Assembly: GCA_003194525.1 (NCBI GenBank)
Contig: NBIV01000092.1
Span: 62,001-126,000 of the forward strand
Source of the DNA: Gracilariopsis chorda
Lineage: Eukaryota > Rhodophyta > Florideophyceae > Gracilariales > Gracilariaceae
Reading direction: 5' to 3'
Length of the DNA: 64,000 nucleotides
Shown: in pieces, positions 10,397 to 21,771 of the stretch
Layout of the letters: each line of letters begins with the position of its first letter
How positions within the stretch are numbered: the first letter of the stretch is position 1
The notes under the pieces: generated by a model
The model's input: the letters and a program-made list of their open reading frames with translations, nothing else
Database searches by the model: none
What the model was told of the DNA's origin: nothing
Translations under genes and position numbers: made by a program

Positions 10397-13300
10397 TTAT
10401 GGTTGTTTCCTAATCGGTACAGGGATGCGAATTCCCAGCAGTTGGCAGAGCACGTTTCGTCGCTCCCGGGCGCCAGTCACATCCAATTGCTCCCATCCGG
10501 TCTCAGAAACCATTGCAAGAGCTTCCTGAACCTTCGCACTCACGTCATGTTCCCTGTCGCCTTCTTCCGCAGGCCCCGTGTCTGCGTCAAATTCGAGAAG
10601 AACCAAGTAAATCGCTTCCGCAGAAATACGACGAAGTCTGGGAATAGGACCTCCCAGTAAGATGGATAGTCCTTCCAAGCACTCTCGACCCAAAGTACCT
10701 TTCCGAAAGTCAAACGAATCATCAGTTATAGATAGTGAAGCAAGTTCACTGAGAACGTTAATGGCAGCTATAACTCTCTTCACGTCACCAAGCTTTTGAC
10801 GCCAACTTCGCTTTGTTGATCTCGCAATGCTTAGAAGAGCTGTTTGTTCTAAATCTATGAGAGCATCCTGCTTCAAAAGAGTCCCCAAAAGATTCAAAGC
10901 CGGAATAGTTAATCTGGGGTGTTTGTCGTCAATAAGGCGAAGTATGGATGTTACAGTTCGAGTTTTCGCGTTCATTTCTTTCGCATCAGCAATGAAATCA
11001 CCCAGCGCTTTCGATGCGGGTTTAGATTGTTGACCAGGAGTCCCACCAGCAGCTACAAAGCCACGAACTACAGGCTCGAATAGTTCCGGAATATCTAGGG
11101 TGTTCTTCATGTACGAGAAAATCGTTCTTGCCTCCCGGAAGTCGACATCTCGGGAATCCTCGTCACATATCTTCTGCTCAAAAGGAACAGAGAGGGTAGA
11201 ATTGATTAATGAACATACCTTGCTCAAGGACTCGATCATAACGCTCGGCGTGAAGACCTGGCACAAGGCCTTCATCGATGATCCCGCAACGCCCCTTGTC
11301 CTGTCAATTCTACTACAGCACTGCTCTGCAACACATTGTATCACTCCTAATACTTCAACTTCTTCTTTGTCATCGAGGCGCCCACCCTTGTCCGACCCTC
11401 TCATTTTCAGGACCCGCTCAACAATCTCAACTACGGTTTTCATGCTCGCTTCTCGCACCCACGATCCAACATCACCTCTCTCATCTTTTGCAAAATCGGT
11501 CATGCCACATTGCATAGCAGTGAGAACGGCAGTAAAACGACCAGATAAAATGTGCTCTGGAATGCGGCGCAACGAAATAGCAGCATTTCTCCTGACCTCG
11601 ACATCGGCATTCCTTGTAAGCTCAATACAAAGAACTTGAACAACGTAGTCAAGGCGTGGGGAGTTACCACAAACACCAGCAGCCAGTGCAAATCCTCTCT
11701 GCGACTCGCAGTACTCGCTATGAGATATGCCATCCAAGATCTTATTCGTTACTTTCATGTGCCACTCCACGTCGTTGGCGATAACATTGTCACAAAGTGC
11801 AGAATACGCATTTGCAGCCGGAGCATACATATTTTCCTTACCGCACCCGAGAATTCTTTGAAGAAACGTAAGTGAGTACTCAGCATCAGTACGAGCGTCC
11901 TTATCAGCGAGAAAGACGTCGCCTGCACCTCTAGCAAGTCCCTCGATAAGTTGACAACATGCGATGCGCGTATTATCTCCTGTTCGACCAGTCAGAAGCT
12001 TCTTCTCTTCCAGTAATTGCTGTCGAAAGAGTCGCAGAATCAAATATGGAGCGGTTAGAATACCCGCAAGCGTTGATCTGACACACTGATGGCAAAAGCG
12101 AAAGATCTAGAACATACCGGTATGCGACGGACGTCAGTAGAAAGCGAGGCAAGGCCTTTGCGACCAACAATCAGAGAAAGCTCAGCCAAACCAAGAATCG
12201 AACCATGCCTATACACCATATCACCCCTGTTAAATGAATCTCAACGCACAAACCATAAGAACTGAAGTTAGAAGAACATGCCATAACCAGTAACCATGTA
12301 CTGAGTGATAACACCGATAAGCACGTACCGTTGAGTGGCAAGCTCGACCAGGTGAGGTATCACATCCTTAACAATAACACCTCGCCGGTCGACATCCACC
12401 AAGCGAGCCAGCGCCTTCGCAGACAACGCGCGGATCGACGTATCCCAATGTACAAGCTTTCTCTGCCAAAGCTCTTGCAGGATACAGTTAAAATGCTTGA
12501 AACCAGCAAGACAAGCCACGTTTGGCGCAATTTCCAGATACGCAGCATTCCGATCACCGAGGGAGAAATAGTCTGCTAGAGTGATAAGTTGAATTCCATC
12601 CTCAAACAACTGCTCCGAAAGCCTGCCAACACACTCTTGCAAGGCCGCAGCAGCAGCCCTCCGACAATTAACCTCACGGTCAAGCAAGGCGACAGGAATC
12701 ATAGCGTCGCATATCACATGCGCAAAAAGTTCGACATGCGCTTTATCGTAGGCCCTCGCAATAGCCCAAACAGCATAACAAGCGGCATCACGCACATAAG
12801 ACCCAACCGAGTTGGCCCCGCGTCTCATATCAAAGCAAGCAGCTGTGCTGACTGCATCAAAGGCGCGTTTGAAAAGATCATGGTGTGGAAGAATGAGACC
12901 ACGTCGCACGAGTTCGGCTAGTGCTAAACAAGCGCCATGTAGCGCGGCATCAGCGCGTGCTTCTGCACGTTGATCAAACAGCTGCATAACGGAAGCAACA
13001 ACGTCAGCTGCGAGGGCAGGTGGCAGGCGTGCCGTTATGCGAGCTACACCCTTAGCAGCTGACCATCGAACAACTGTATCACGGTGACGCAAGGCGGATA
13101 ACAGCAGATCAATGACGAGTTCAAGCGACTGTGCATCAGTCGCACTCAACGGGGCCGCTGGGGACGGATCAAGTGTACCTGTGTGCCCCGTTCCAGAGAA
13201 GAGGTTACGGGTTTGACGAACGTAACGCCATACCAAAGGTTGCGGCGGAAGAAAGGTTAGGGCGAGTCTCTGGGTAAGCTTTGCAATGAGATGGGCATCA

Positions 13301-14085
13301 ATTGTAGAAGCCGCAATGTCATCTTGCACGAGTGCATCAACAGCAGAAAGAACGGACGACAGATAAGGGTAGGTAAACTGCCGAGGGGCGTGTTTGAAAG
13401 TAGCGGCCAGAAATGACAAACCAGCAGATCGAACGGGACCATGAAGTTGATCGCTTAAGGTATGTGATACAGCCCAGCTGATGAGGGTGTCTCGGTGGTG
13501 GGATGCATCGGGTCGGGCTAGCAAACGAGAGAGAAAAGACACGGCAGCATTTTCTATAGGACCTGATGAAGCGACGAGCGCATCTCGAGCATGATTGACA
13601 GCGTTATCCAGTTGCGCTGGCTCCAAGATGGAGTGCAAGGGGAACGGGACGCGAATAGCAACGGAAAGCCAGACAAGCAGGATATACCTTAACTTCCAGA
13701 ACGAAGCGACATCAGCACGGGCTTCTACATAACTGAAGCGCGGCACGAGGTTACGGATATGATGCACTTGATGCGGAAAGTGCGATATGACATTCTTCAC
13801 ACCGCGCACCTTGACAAGGGCGTACAAAGCGCGACTGGGGACGTACAAAGAGGGGAGAGAGGGATGTTGAACGTCGAGAAGGCGCTCTATAAGGGCGCAT
13901 AGCGCGGAGATATGAGTGGGTAGAATGGGTTCCAGGAGCGCTGGGAGCTCGAGATAATGGTCCACGGCGGCCTCATACGCGACTAACTGTGGCTGCACGG
14001 CGGATTCATCGAGGATGCTGAATGCGTCGAGCGCGGCGTCTAGCTGCGCGCGATGCGTCAGCAGCGACGGGCGACACTGCGCCAT
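10397..14085 (-). CDS. TBCD: Tubulin-folding cofactor D
   Basis: A three-exon gene of 1162 codons: exon 1 at 14085-12329, exon 2 at 12226-12118, exon 3 at 12019-10397. The introns are 12328-12227 (GTACGT...ACAG) and 12117-12020 (GTATGT...GACAG), both with TTCTAAC near the branch position. The middle exon, hidden from single-frame ORFs, encodes DMVYRHGSILGLAEL, the conserved TBCD centre. The N-terminal third has SLYVPSRALYALVKVRG and KLRYILLVWLSV, diagnostic of TBCD/Cin1/Alp1. HEAT-like repeats cover most of the rest. Length is close to animal TBCD. TBCD captures beta-tubulin and, with cofactors E and C, assembles the heterodimer. The frame is open to 14457, but residues before MAQCRPSLL include translated microsatellite and a TACCCTTGGTA element at 14104-14114, so the start at 14085 is preferred; MHEPFRLGH at about 14144 is an alternative. 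Divergent from GID8. Confidence 0.9.
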
Positions 14086-14184
14086 TGCAACGCGGCGCCA
14101 CGGTACCCTTGGTAAGTTGTGACCCAAGCGAAAGGGCTCATGCATCTTTCGTATCGCAACGATCACGTGAAGGAGCGTGTAGCG

Positions 14185-14216
14185 TGGCAGAGTGGCAGAG
14201 TGGCAGAGTGGCAGAG
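14185..14216. repeat. Four perfect copies of an 8-bp tandem repeat
   Basis: TGGCAGAG is repeated four times without error, then TGGC. It lies about 100 bp upstream of the TBCD start in the 526-bp divergent TBCD/GID8 region. Confidence 0.9.
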
Positions 14217-14611
14217 TGGCGGGGTAAAAGCAGCACGCGCTCGCCACTGCGCTACTTTGTTGGCCTGTACTTTTCTTTCTACGCGTGAACAGGTCATTGC
14301 GCCAGTATTTGCATAGATACAGCCCGCAGTGGAGTTGGAGTATGCAGCGTTGCTCAGGCGTTGGTGCGGAGCCTCTGCTACGAGTTCTCGCAGGTGAGTT
14401 TGATGCAAAAGCGCCCTCCTCCAACCGCCAACTGCCTCGCCTCTGCGCCGTTAGCATACCATGGTACGATGTGACACACGCCGTCGTATCTAAGTCTCAC
14501 CATAGTATCTCCCTTCTAACCGTTCATTCCCGCCTCCCTTCGTCAACACTCCCTCTGCATTAGCAACCGATTTCTTTTTCCCTCATCACTACCATTCAGC
14601 CACCACCCAGA

Positions 14612-15376
14612 ATGAGCAACGAAGAAAAGAAAACAGTCTTCACAGAAGACGAATGGGAGGCTCAGCTCGCCGATATGCCCGTCAACAAGAGGTAAGGCAA
14701 TCACCCTCAACGAAACCGCAGCCTATCAATCCGCTTATTTAACCAACTGTTGCTCACGACCTAAAGCGAAATGAACAAGTTAATTATGAACTACCTCGTC
14801 ATAGAAGGCTACAAAGAAGCCGCTGAAAAGTTTCAACAGGAATGCGGCACACCTCCTGGAATCGATTTACCCAGCATTTCCGACCGTATGGCTACTCGCG
14901 TCGCTATTCAGCGCGGTGACGTTCAGTCAGCGATAGAACGGGCAAACGATCTAAACCCGCTCATTCTGGACGAGAACCCGCAGTTATTCTTTCACTTACA
15001 ACAGCAAAAGCTCATAGAGCTCATAAGAAACGGTGATATTGAAGCTGCCCTCGCCTTTGCCGAAAAGGAACTCGCCCCTCGCGGTGAGGAGAACCCTCAG
15101 TTCTTAACTGAACTCGAAAGAACCATGGCCTTGCTTGCCTTTGAAGATAAGTCCAAGTGCCCGGTCGCCGATCTTCTTGAGCCTGCCCAACGCCAGAAAA
15201 CTGCCAGTGAGCTAAACGCCGCTATTCTAACCAGTCAATGCCAAGAAAAGGAACCCAAGCTACCCTCACTGCTCAAGATGTTGTTGTGGACTCAAGAACA
15301 GCTGAAAGAAAAGGCTCAGTTTCCGGAAATGGATATTGAGAAAGCTATTTTGCGCTCATCGAAACCTTCTTCGTAG
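14612..15376 (+). CDS. GID8: GID8/TWA1-like LisH-CTLH subunit of the GID/CTLH E3 ligase
   Basis: Two exons: 14612-14691 and 14767-15376, joined across a 75-bp intron (GTAAGG...TAAAG), give 229 residues, the normal family size. LisH motif: MNKLIMNYLVIEGYKEAAEKF. CTLH segment: AIQRGDVQSAIERANDL then LFFHLQQQKLIELIRNGD. CRA region: PQFLTELERTMALLAFED and SLLKMLLWTQEQLKEK. The short first exon encodes FTEDEWEAQL, as in other family members. The protein scaffolds the CTLH ubiquitin ligase, which in yeast removes gluconeogenic enzymes. It is convergent with PPOX with only 68 bp between stops. The identification is strong because all three sub-motifs are collinear. Confidence 0.93.
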
Positions 15377-15444
15377 CTGAAGTTGTCAAACTACTTTTGC
15401 TGGTCTTCCGTGTCTCATTTCCAAATGAAATACCCTCCGCTTAT

Positions 15445-16881
15445 TCATTTTGGCATTGTGATCTTGAGATACTCTATAACACGTTCTGCTGACTTGAGTC
15501 CAGACAATAATGCGTCTGGCACTCCAACTCCATCGCGATAATTCCCGGCGAGCACTAATCCCGGCGCTCTCCTCTCCATGTGCGCCATCGTGTCAAGCGC
15601 AGCATCGTATCCAGGAAAATAGAGAGGTATGCCCTTGGGCCACTTCTTCACATCTGAATACAGTGGATCTCCCTTTACTCCTAGCACTTGTTGCACCTCT
15701 TTTGTTGCCGTTTGTATTACCTCGTCGCAAGGAGTCGATACCATTTCTGGACTTCTTGTACCGCCCAGGTACACTGTGAGATACACTTTGTTTGGATCCA
15801 CAGCGCGCTGGGGGTAGATGGATGATGTAAAATTGATGCCTAGAATCTTCTTTTCTTCCCTAGCGGGAAGCAGCACTCCAAAGCCGTCTAAACGCGACTC
15901 CACTTGACTCTTGTCAAACCCAAGCACCACAACAGATACAGGTGAGTAATTGATTCGACTAGCCAACTTCTTAAATCCTCTCTCAAGAGCACCCACGTTG
16001 GTAGTAATGCTGCTTAAAGCATGGGTTGGGATCGTCGATATGACAGCGTCATACTTGCCACGTCCATTCACGCGCCACGCACCGTTAGCGTCTTGATCCA
16101 GTTTACGAACCTTGGTGTTCTTATACAATTTGTTTCCGCTGCTCCATGCACGTATTTTCTCAACAAGAGTTGACGTGAGAACTTCCATGCCTTCATCAAA
16201 GCTAAAGCTCTGAAGCAGTTCTTTTTTTGGATACACTTTGAAACGAGGGTCCGGTTCTGTCTTGAAGCCGCCACTCAGAAAACCACCAACGATAGAGCCC
16301 TTCTTCCGTTCGACTTGCCACACGTTGTGCAAAGCGTGCTTCATGGAAAGGCTTGCTGGTGCAGCTGAATAGATGCCGGCCAGCGCAGGATCGACAACGT
16401 AGTCAACAAATTCATTCCCAAAGCGTCTGGCAAAGAAATCGCCCACGCTCTCTCGATCGGCAATGCCGTCAGATGCCTTTGGTATGAAAGGTTCTATCAG
16501 CACTCTTAGTTTTCCCGGCCAGGACAGAAGGCTCGTCCGACAAAAATCTATGGGAGATCGCGGCAGAGCAATCATGTGCCCGTTTCTGATCAGAAAGAAA
16601 TTCTTCGCTTCGGCATCGCGTTTGATAATACGTGGCGCGAGTTTGAGCTTTTCGTAAATGAGATCTGCTACAGCTTGATGTTTCGCGTTCATAGAGTTAG
16701 GGCCCAATTCATAGGTGAAGCCTCCCCCTTTCACCGATTTGACCACTCCCCCAAACTTGGGAGCCTGCTCATAGAGATCAACGCGAATCGAAGATCTGTC
16801 GCCTGCGAGGCGACACGCAGCACTAAGGCCAGCTGGTCCCCCACCTAAGATAGCTACGCGCCGGGTTCTACGCTTTTCCAT
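15445..16881 (-). CDS. PPOX: Protoporphyrinogen oxidase (HemY type)
   Basis: A 478-residue single-exon flavoenzyme. The FAD-binding GGGPAGLSAACRLAG is at residues 13-27, followed by FTYELGPNSMN. The C terminus has the second FAD motif region (APGLVLAGNYRDGVGVPDALLSG), diagnostic of protoporphyrinogen oxidase. It converts protoporphyrinogen IX to protoporphyrin IX in heme and chlorophyll synthesis. The start used leaves only seven residues before the first beta strand, with no organelle targeting sequence. The frame upstream is open to a TGA about 80 bp away and contains a possible acceptor (CAAACAG), so an upstream exon carrying a transit peptide is possible but not proven. Near the 5' end are TACGAAGGGTA (17092-17102) and TACCCCTTGGTA (about 17030). 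Confidence 0.92.
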   Translation of the reverse strand: MEKRRTRRVAILGGGPAGLSAACRLAGDRSSIRVDLYEQAPKFGGVVKSVKGGGFTYELGPNSMNAKHQAVADLIYEKLKLAPRIIKRDAEAKNFFLIRNGHMIALPRSPIDFCRTSLLSWPGKLRVLIEPFIPKASDGIADRESVGDFFARRFGNEFVDYVVDPALAGIYSAAPASLSMKHALHNVWQVERKKGSIVGGFLSGGFKTEPDPRFKVYPKKELLQSFSFDEGMEVLTSTLVEKIRAWSSGNKLYKNTKVRKLDQDANGAWRVNGRGKYDAVISTIPTHALSSITTNVGALERGFKKLASRINYSPVSVVVLGFDKSQVESRLDGFGVLLPAREEKKILGINFTSSIYPQRAVDPNKVYLTVYLGGTRSPEMVSTPCDEVIQTATKEVQQVLGVKGDPLYSDVKKWPKGIPLYFPGYDAALDTMAHMERRAPGLVLAGNYRDGVGVPDALLSGLKSAERVIEYLKITMPK

Positions 16882-17579
16882 GGTGGCGTCGTTACTTGTC
16901 GATGTCCCGGGTTGAGCAAAGGCACAAAATGATGCGATATACTGTTTGATGTATGCATCTCAAGCAAGCGACAGTTCAGGGCAGGAAACCAGGTATCCCC
17001 CATTCCCCAACGGCTATGTATAGGTATCGTACCCCTTGGTACATGAAAGGAGAAGCAATGAAATTTCATCCGAAAAATATAGTACCACACGTACGAAGGG
17101 TAGCGTTCGTCCGTGGCGCCTGTCCTTGTCAACCATCGAGCCAAAACACTGGATGCATGATGACGGGAACGATGACATGTGTTTACAGGTGTCGTTCTAA
17201 TGCCAGTGCTGGAGCACAGGAGCTTTTTAGATCTTGTTTAAGACGCTCTACGTTAACAAACTCCGCTTCCTATTGGATGATAACGTCAGCTTGATCTCTG
17301 GACCGTCGTTGTTCTTTGGCGCTGCCTTAGCTCCTGACGCTTGTCATGAACGATAAGCTTTATTATGCGGCGTAACTTGCTACTACGAGCTTTAGCGCCT
17401 TAATGAGTGGAGTGGTATATGAATGCAGTGAGACTACGTCACTGCCGACTTGTTGATGAAGCCAGCTTCGGTTCGCGTAATTCCCTCGTCATACTCCGAT
17501 ACAAGCGACAACTTGCACGCTACCAGCGGAAAGCACTCGAGTACGGCATTCGCATGCTTTTCCATCATCACTTTCCAGA
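16882..17579. other. Divergent PPOX/NOM1 promoter region
   Basis: 698 bp between two divergently transcribed genes. It contains two variants of the intergenic near-palindrome, TACCCCTTGGTA at about 17030 and TACGAAGGGTA at 17092-17102. No convincing ORF is present. It may hide a first exon of PPOX. Confidence 0.4.
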
Positions 17580-20324
17580 ATGCCAGCTCACAGACCAAAA
17601 AAGCGAACTCGCGACACTCATGACCCCCAAACGTCATTGCCGTCCAAGTTGCTTGATGAAATCTCCGCCAGCCACGACGACGTTGTTGTGAGCAATCGAA
17701 AGCAAAGGGCAAATGAAAATAGTGAGGGACGAACCCCGTCTCGAAAAGAGGAACGGAAACGAAAGCGTAAGCAAAAGAAAGAGGCATCGGCGCAGGCGCG
17801 AGCACAGTGGAAGGAGAGACGTCACGGAAAGGCGCCGAAACTCAATTCCACAAATTCGATAGACAAATCCAACCCGTCGAGCAAGGAGCGTAAACGTTCC
17901 CTGTCCAACCTCAACCATTCTGCAACGACCAAAAAGCACCGAATCGACTCAATTGGAGCCCAAGATTCTCTAGATTCACAAGGCGACAAGGATGACGACC
18001 AGGTTCAGGGAGATTCGACAAACTCTCATAGAGACTCGACTGCGCACGAAAAGAGAGATCTGCCTAAAGAGAGTGCGTCTCTTAAAAAGCCCGCTACAGC
18101 AGAGATAAGCAAAGAAGTAGATGACTCAGACTCTCGACAAATTCAACGCTTGGAAAAACTGCTCGGGATAGATCGTCTTCGGAAACAAAAAGGTGCCCAT
18201 GGTGACAGGTTCGCATACAAGGACATATTCGAAGAAGGTGAAGATGATCTAGTCGATCTGATCGAAATATGTGACAGAACCATACAGCACCGTGAAACAT
18301 ATTCTGGTAACGGTGTTCCTAGAACCAATATTGAGACGTTGGATGCGGAAGAAAGCCTGAGTGGTGAACATAGCAGCGACGCCCCGTCTGAAGAGAATGC
18401 GGCAATTGTACTCAATAACTACGAGGGTGTAAATGCTTCAGGTACTTCTCTGAACGGAAAGCATGACCAGGAAGAGAATGACTCTGTCCATCGTGATACT
18501 GATGAGAATGAATCCAGCAGAAGTTCAAGTGGTACGAATAGAAGCATCGAAAACCACAATTTAAGTGGAGTTGGTCAGTCAGCTGGTTCCGACCACGGTA
18601 GTCAACACGGCAGTCAATACGGTGCAAACTCGGAACGACTAGGAGAGGTGGAACATGCAAATGGCGCAGTTGAAAGCGCCAGCGGTCCTGACGACAGACA
18701 GCAAGCTACGAAGACAGTGAAATATACTCCTCCTAGCGCGAGAAAACGCGCCCGAGGGTCACTGGACGGAGTGAAGCGCCGTATGAGAGGGCTTCTCAAC
18801 AGAGTTGCTGATGCTAATGCTAGTGGAGTTGCTCATGATATATCTGAGATATTCAGGAGCACGGAACACAGGTTGTCTCGTAGAGATCTGGCGAATTTGT
18901 ACGCGAACACAGCACTAGATTCTGTCCGAGATGGTTCCGGTGTCGCATATGTCAATCCGTATGTTCATTCTCATGCCGCGATAGCTTCACACCTGGGCGA
19001 CCAAGTTGATGGTGTTGTACTGGCCACATTTTTGGTATCTGCCGTTCGTAGAGTAACTGCCGCGCTTGAAGAAAGTCGGGATGAAAGGGAGACACAGCTT
19101 CTAGTGCAACAAGAGAACGCGGGCGATGAAGTTTTTGGATACGTTGCCGTCATTTGTTCAATGTATGAGCGTAAAGCAATCTCATCCCGAGTCATCTACG
19201 ATCTAGTCCGGGTAATCTCAGATCCGTTGACTCAAACACGCGTCGAGGTTCTTCTTCTTTTGCTCCGTAGAGTCGGCGCACTTTTGAGAATGGATGACCC
19301 AGCAAGCCTTAAGGACATGATTGAGTTTATCCACACTCAGGCTAGAGAAACTCAAGGCAGCGCATCGGATGAGCCATCGACGAAGTTTCAAGTCATGCTG
19401 GACTTAATCATGGACATCAAGAACAATAAGGTGAAGAAAACTGCGATCAAGGAATGTCAAGCAAAGTTTTCCTGGGCGGCCATCCCGGAATCTCCACTCT
19501 CTGCCTCTATTTCTGAACTACTCGATGATGAGTTTACTTCTCTAAGGTGGTGGGATCAATCCCATGGGCTATCCATTGACGAGAAAAAAGGTCTTTCATC
19601 TGAAGCCAACGATAATAAGGAAGAAAGCTTCACTCATATCATAAATGAGAACGAGGGCCATGATCTTATAACACTCGCTCACTCTCTCAGATTGAACACC
19701 GAACACAGGAAGGCTCTTTTCGCAGCTATTATGAGCAGTTTAAACGTTTCAGACGCATACGATAAGCTGGAAAGGATGGGTGCGTTTGAAGCAAAGAAGA
19801 ACCATGATCGGGACACAGCTCTAGTCATACTACATTGTTGCGGGGCTGAAAAGATATTTAACCCGTTTTACGCTTATCTTGCGGAGAAGATGTGCCAACG
19901 TTCCCGCAGATGCCGGTTCACATTTGAGTTTGCATTTTGTGACATCTTTCGAATGCTCCCGGGCTCCGAGAAAGCTGGCCCATTGTCAACCCGAAAAGTG
20001 AAGAACTTCTACCAGGTGCTTGCTCATTTATGGGCCACAAAGGCAGTATCTCTTTGCATTCTTCGACGATTCCCGGATCTTCAAGAATGTGGTGAGCATG
20101 AACGCAAGTTTGTGGAGGGAGCAATGGATACCCTGTTAACCAAGCATGGACAATCCTCTGATATTTTGGTTCCGTTCTCGAAGCTAGCTTCTGAAACATG
20201 GAGTGGGGCAAAGGCGTTTCGTCTTTCTCTTGCGGTATTCGTCAGGCATAACTTTTTCTCAACTTCGTCTGCAGATAAGAAAAAACTCGTCGGTCAAGTG
20301 TTGGCAACATTAGAAGCCGAATGA
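17580..20324 (+). CDS. NOM1: Nucleolar MIF4G/MA3 protein NOM1/SGD1-like
   Basis: A 914-residue single-exon protein. Residues 1-380 are charged, Lys/Arg- then Ser/Asp/Asn-rich and disordered, with nuclear-localisation-like KKRTRD and RKRKRKQKKE. The MIF4G domain covers about 395-600: it starts RRMRGLLNRVADAN, includes LLLLRRVGALLRMDDP, and ends MLDLIMDIKNNKVKK. The MA3 domain is at about 705-830 (HRKALFAAIMSSLNVSDAY and FTFEFAFCDIFRML). This order is specific to SGD1/NOM1, a nucleolar factor needed for small-subunit rRNA processing that binds an RNA helicase of the eIF4A type. Length is close to that of animal and fungal members. The start has K/R-rich sequence immediately after it and no better upstream ATG. 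Confidence 0.92.
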   Translation: MPAHRPKKRTRDTHDPQTSLPSKLLDEISASHDDVVVSNRKQRANENSEGRTPSRKEERKRKRKQKKEASAQARAQWKERRHGKAPKLNSTNSIDKSNPSSKERKRSLSNLNHSATTKKHRIDSIGAQDSLDSQGDKDDDQVQGDSTNSHRDSTAHEKRDLPKESASLKKPATAEISKEVDDSDSRQIQRLEKLLGIDRLRKQKGAHGDRFAYKDIFEEGEDDLVDLIEICDRTIQHRETYSGNGVPRTNIETLDAEESLSGEHSSDAPSEENAAIVLNNYEGVNASGTSLNGKHDQEENDSVHRDTDENESSRSSSGTNRSIENHNLSGVGQSAGSDHGSQHGSQYGANSERLGEVEHANGAVESASGPDDRQQATKTVKYTPPSARKRARGSLDGVKRRMRGLLNRVADANASGVAHDISEIFRSTEHRLSRRDLANLYANTALDSVRDGSGVAYVNPYVHSHAAIASHLGDQVDGVVLATFLVSAVRRVTAALEESRDERETQLLVQQENAGDEVFGYVAVICSMYERKAISSRVIYDLVRVISDPLTQTRVEVLLLLLRRVGALLRMDDPASLKDMIEFIHTQARETQGSASDEPSTKFQVMLDLIMDIKNNKVKKTAIKECQAKFSWAAIPESPLSASISELLDDEFTSLRWWDQSHGLSIDEKKGLSSEANDNKEESFTHIINENEGHDLITLAHSLRLNTEHRKALFAAIMSSLNVSDAYDKLERMGAFEAKKNHDRDTALVILHCCGAEKIFNPFYAYLAEKMCQRSRRCRFTFEFAFCDIFRMLPGSEKAGPLSTRKVKNFYQVLAHLWATKAVSLCILRRFPDLQECGEHERKFVEGAMDTLLTKHGQSSDILVPFSKLASETWSGAKAFRLSLAVFVRHNFFSTSSADKKKLVGQVLATLEAE

Positions 20325-21097
20325 CGCTGGTCTTCAATGCAGTCCTATACATGTCGATAGTAATGTAACACTCTAAGCACAACTGAGTAACAAACTACAT
20401 GCGTCTATGACAAGAAAACTTGCAGTAACACAACATAAACGTCAAGCACTTATATAGTAGAAACACATTGGAACCTGTTAATAATCCGCTCATTAGCATA
20501 GACAGATGTCCAAGATTCCATTCATGAAGCGGATGAAGAAGAGCATAATTGATGGCCCGTGAGATTCTACACGTTCCATGAGTGTTGCGTCGTGAGTATG
20601 CAAATTCTGCTGAGCAACACGCAGCGAACAACAGATCAAGCAAACATTATCTTTGGGCACATGCCCCCCCACAACGAAGACGTTCGAGAAGAAAAAAGTG
20701 GTATAGTCGAACTTCGACTGTCGAAGGTTGCAAGCGACGTCAAAAAGCCCTTCAGTTAAGCGAACCGTGGATAGCAATCGCCCTTGCATCGGAGCAGAGG
20801 TTTGCATCCCAAAAAATACCACGCGAACGCCAGGTCGATTTGGGATTGCCCTTGTGCATGAATAATTGGGATCTCACACCGCCTCTCGGATCCTGAAGGC
20901 AACGACGGGCACACGAAAACCGTACCGAACCGTAACAGACCGTAACTCTCCGTACCCAAGGGTAGCAATCCTAACCTTAGGTTACCCTTGCGCGTAGATA
21001 TCCATCCTTCTTTTTTTAGGAGTTGATATATTCAAGCAAGCAATCCTTTCAGAGGCTGAGAGTCCAAAAAGGCCGGACTGGTGTTCGTAGTTGACGT
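20325..21097. other. Intergenic region with interrupted AGGGTA inverted repeat
   Basis: 773 bp between NOM1 and NAT9. CAAGGGTA (20957-20964) and TACCCTTG (20983-20990) form 8-bp inverted arms flanking CCTAACCTTAGG-like sequence. ORFs of 66-109 codons here overlap on both strands and look random. Confidence 0.4.
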
Positions 21098-21103
21098 ATG
21101 GTT

Positions 21104-21730
21104 ATGAGGCTGAACTCAGACACCGTTATATCTATTGCCGGGTATCCACTGGTTCTTGTTCCTTACAAGGAGATTCACGTTCGTTGCTACCATATATGGA
21201 TGCAATCTCCTGACCTATTGGCTCTGACCGCGTCAGAACCGTTATCTCTTGAAGAAGAGTTTCAGAACATGAAGTCATGGCGCGAAGATGACACCAAGAT
21301 GACATTTATAATTCTAGATCGGTCACTTGGAGAAAACTTCATGGTAGGGGATGTGAACTTGTACCTCCAACCTAAGACCGAGGAAGGTAAAAATGTTGCA
21401 GAAATTGAAGTCATGATTGCGGAACCCGCTGCCCGCCGTAAAGGTTTGGCAAAGACAGCGTTGAAAATAATGATGGCATTTGCTGTTGAACAACTTAAAA
21501 CAGATATCTTCATCGCGAAAGTTCTTGATCACAACAAACCAAGCATTGCCCTGTTTACTACTGCTCTAAAGTTCGAGGAGGAGCGCAAAGTCCCGGTATT
21601 TGGAGAAATCCATTACAAGAAAGTGGTTGACTCGGAGGTTGCTAAAGACCTTCAAACAATACGTGAACAACTTGTAATCAAGCCATTCGCAAACAGCGTC
21701 TATTCAAGACCGCCTTGTAACACTAAATAG
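21104..21730 (+). CDS. NAT9: N-acetyltransferase 9-like GNAT protein
   Basis: About 208 residues. The start at 21104 gives MRLNSDTVI, the typical NAT9 opening; an ATG six bases earlier (21098) would add MV. The NAT9 core is clear: YHIWMQSPDLLALTASEPLSLEEE, then GDVNLYLQ, then EIEVMIAEPAARRKGLAK (acetyl-CoA-binding GNAT motif A) and LDHNKPSIALFT. GNAT enzymes transfer acetyl from acetyl-CoA; the NAT9 substrate is not well established, though a role at microtubules has been described in animals. Convergent with MYG1, 41 bp between the coding ends. Confidence 0.9.
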   Translation: MRLNSDTVISIAGYPLVLVPYKEIHVRCYHIWMQSPDLLALTASEPLSLEEEFQNMKSWREDDTKMTFIILDRSLGENFMVGDVNLYLQPKTEEGKNVAEIEVMIAEPAARRKGLAKTALKIMMAFAVEQLKTDIFIAKVLDHNKPSIALFTTALKFEEERKVPVFGEIHYKKVVDSEVAKDLQTIREQLVIKPFANSVYSRPPCNTK

Positions 21731-21771
21731 CACTGCTCCCCTACCAATCCCAAGTGTTGAGTGCGTATCAG

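Noticed and set aside
14086-14457. 124-codon N-terminal extension of TBCD
   Set aside because: It translates the TGGCAGAG tandem repeat and a TACCCTTGGTA element, which do not look like coding sequence, and family proteins start close to the ATG chosen.
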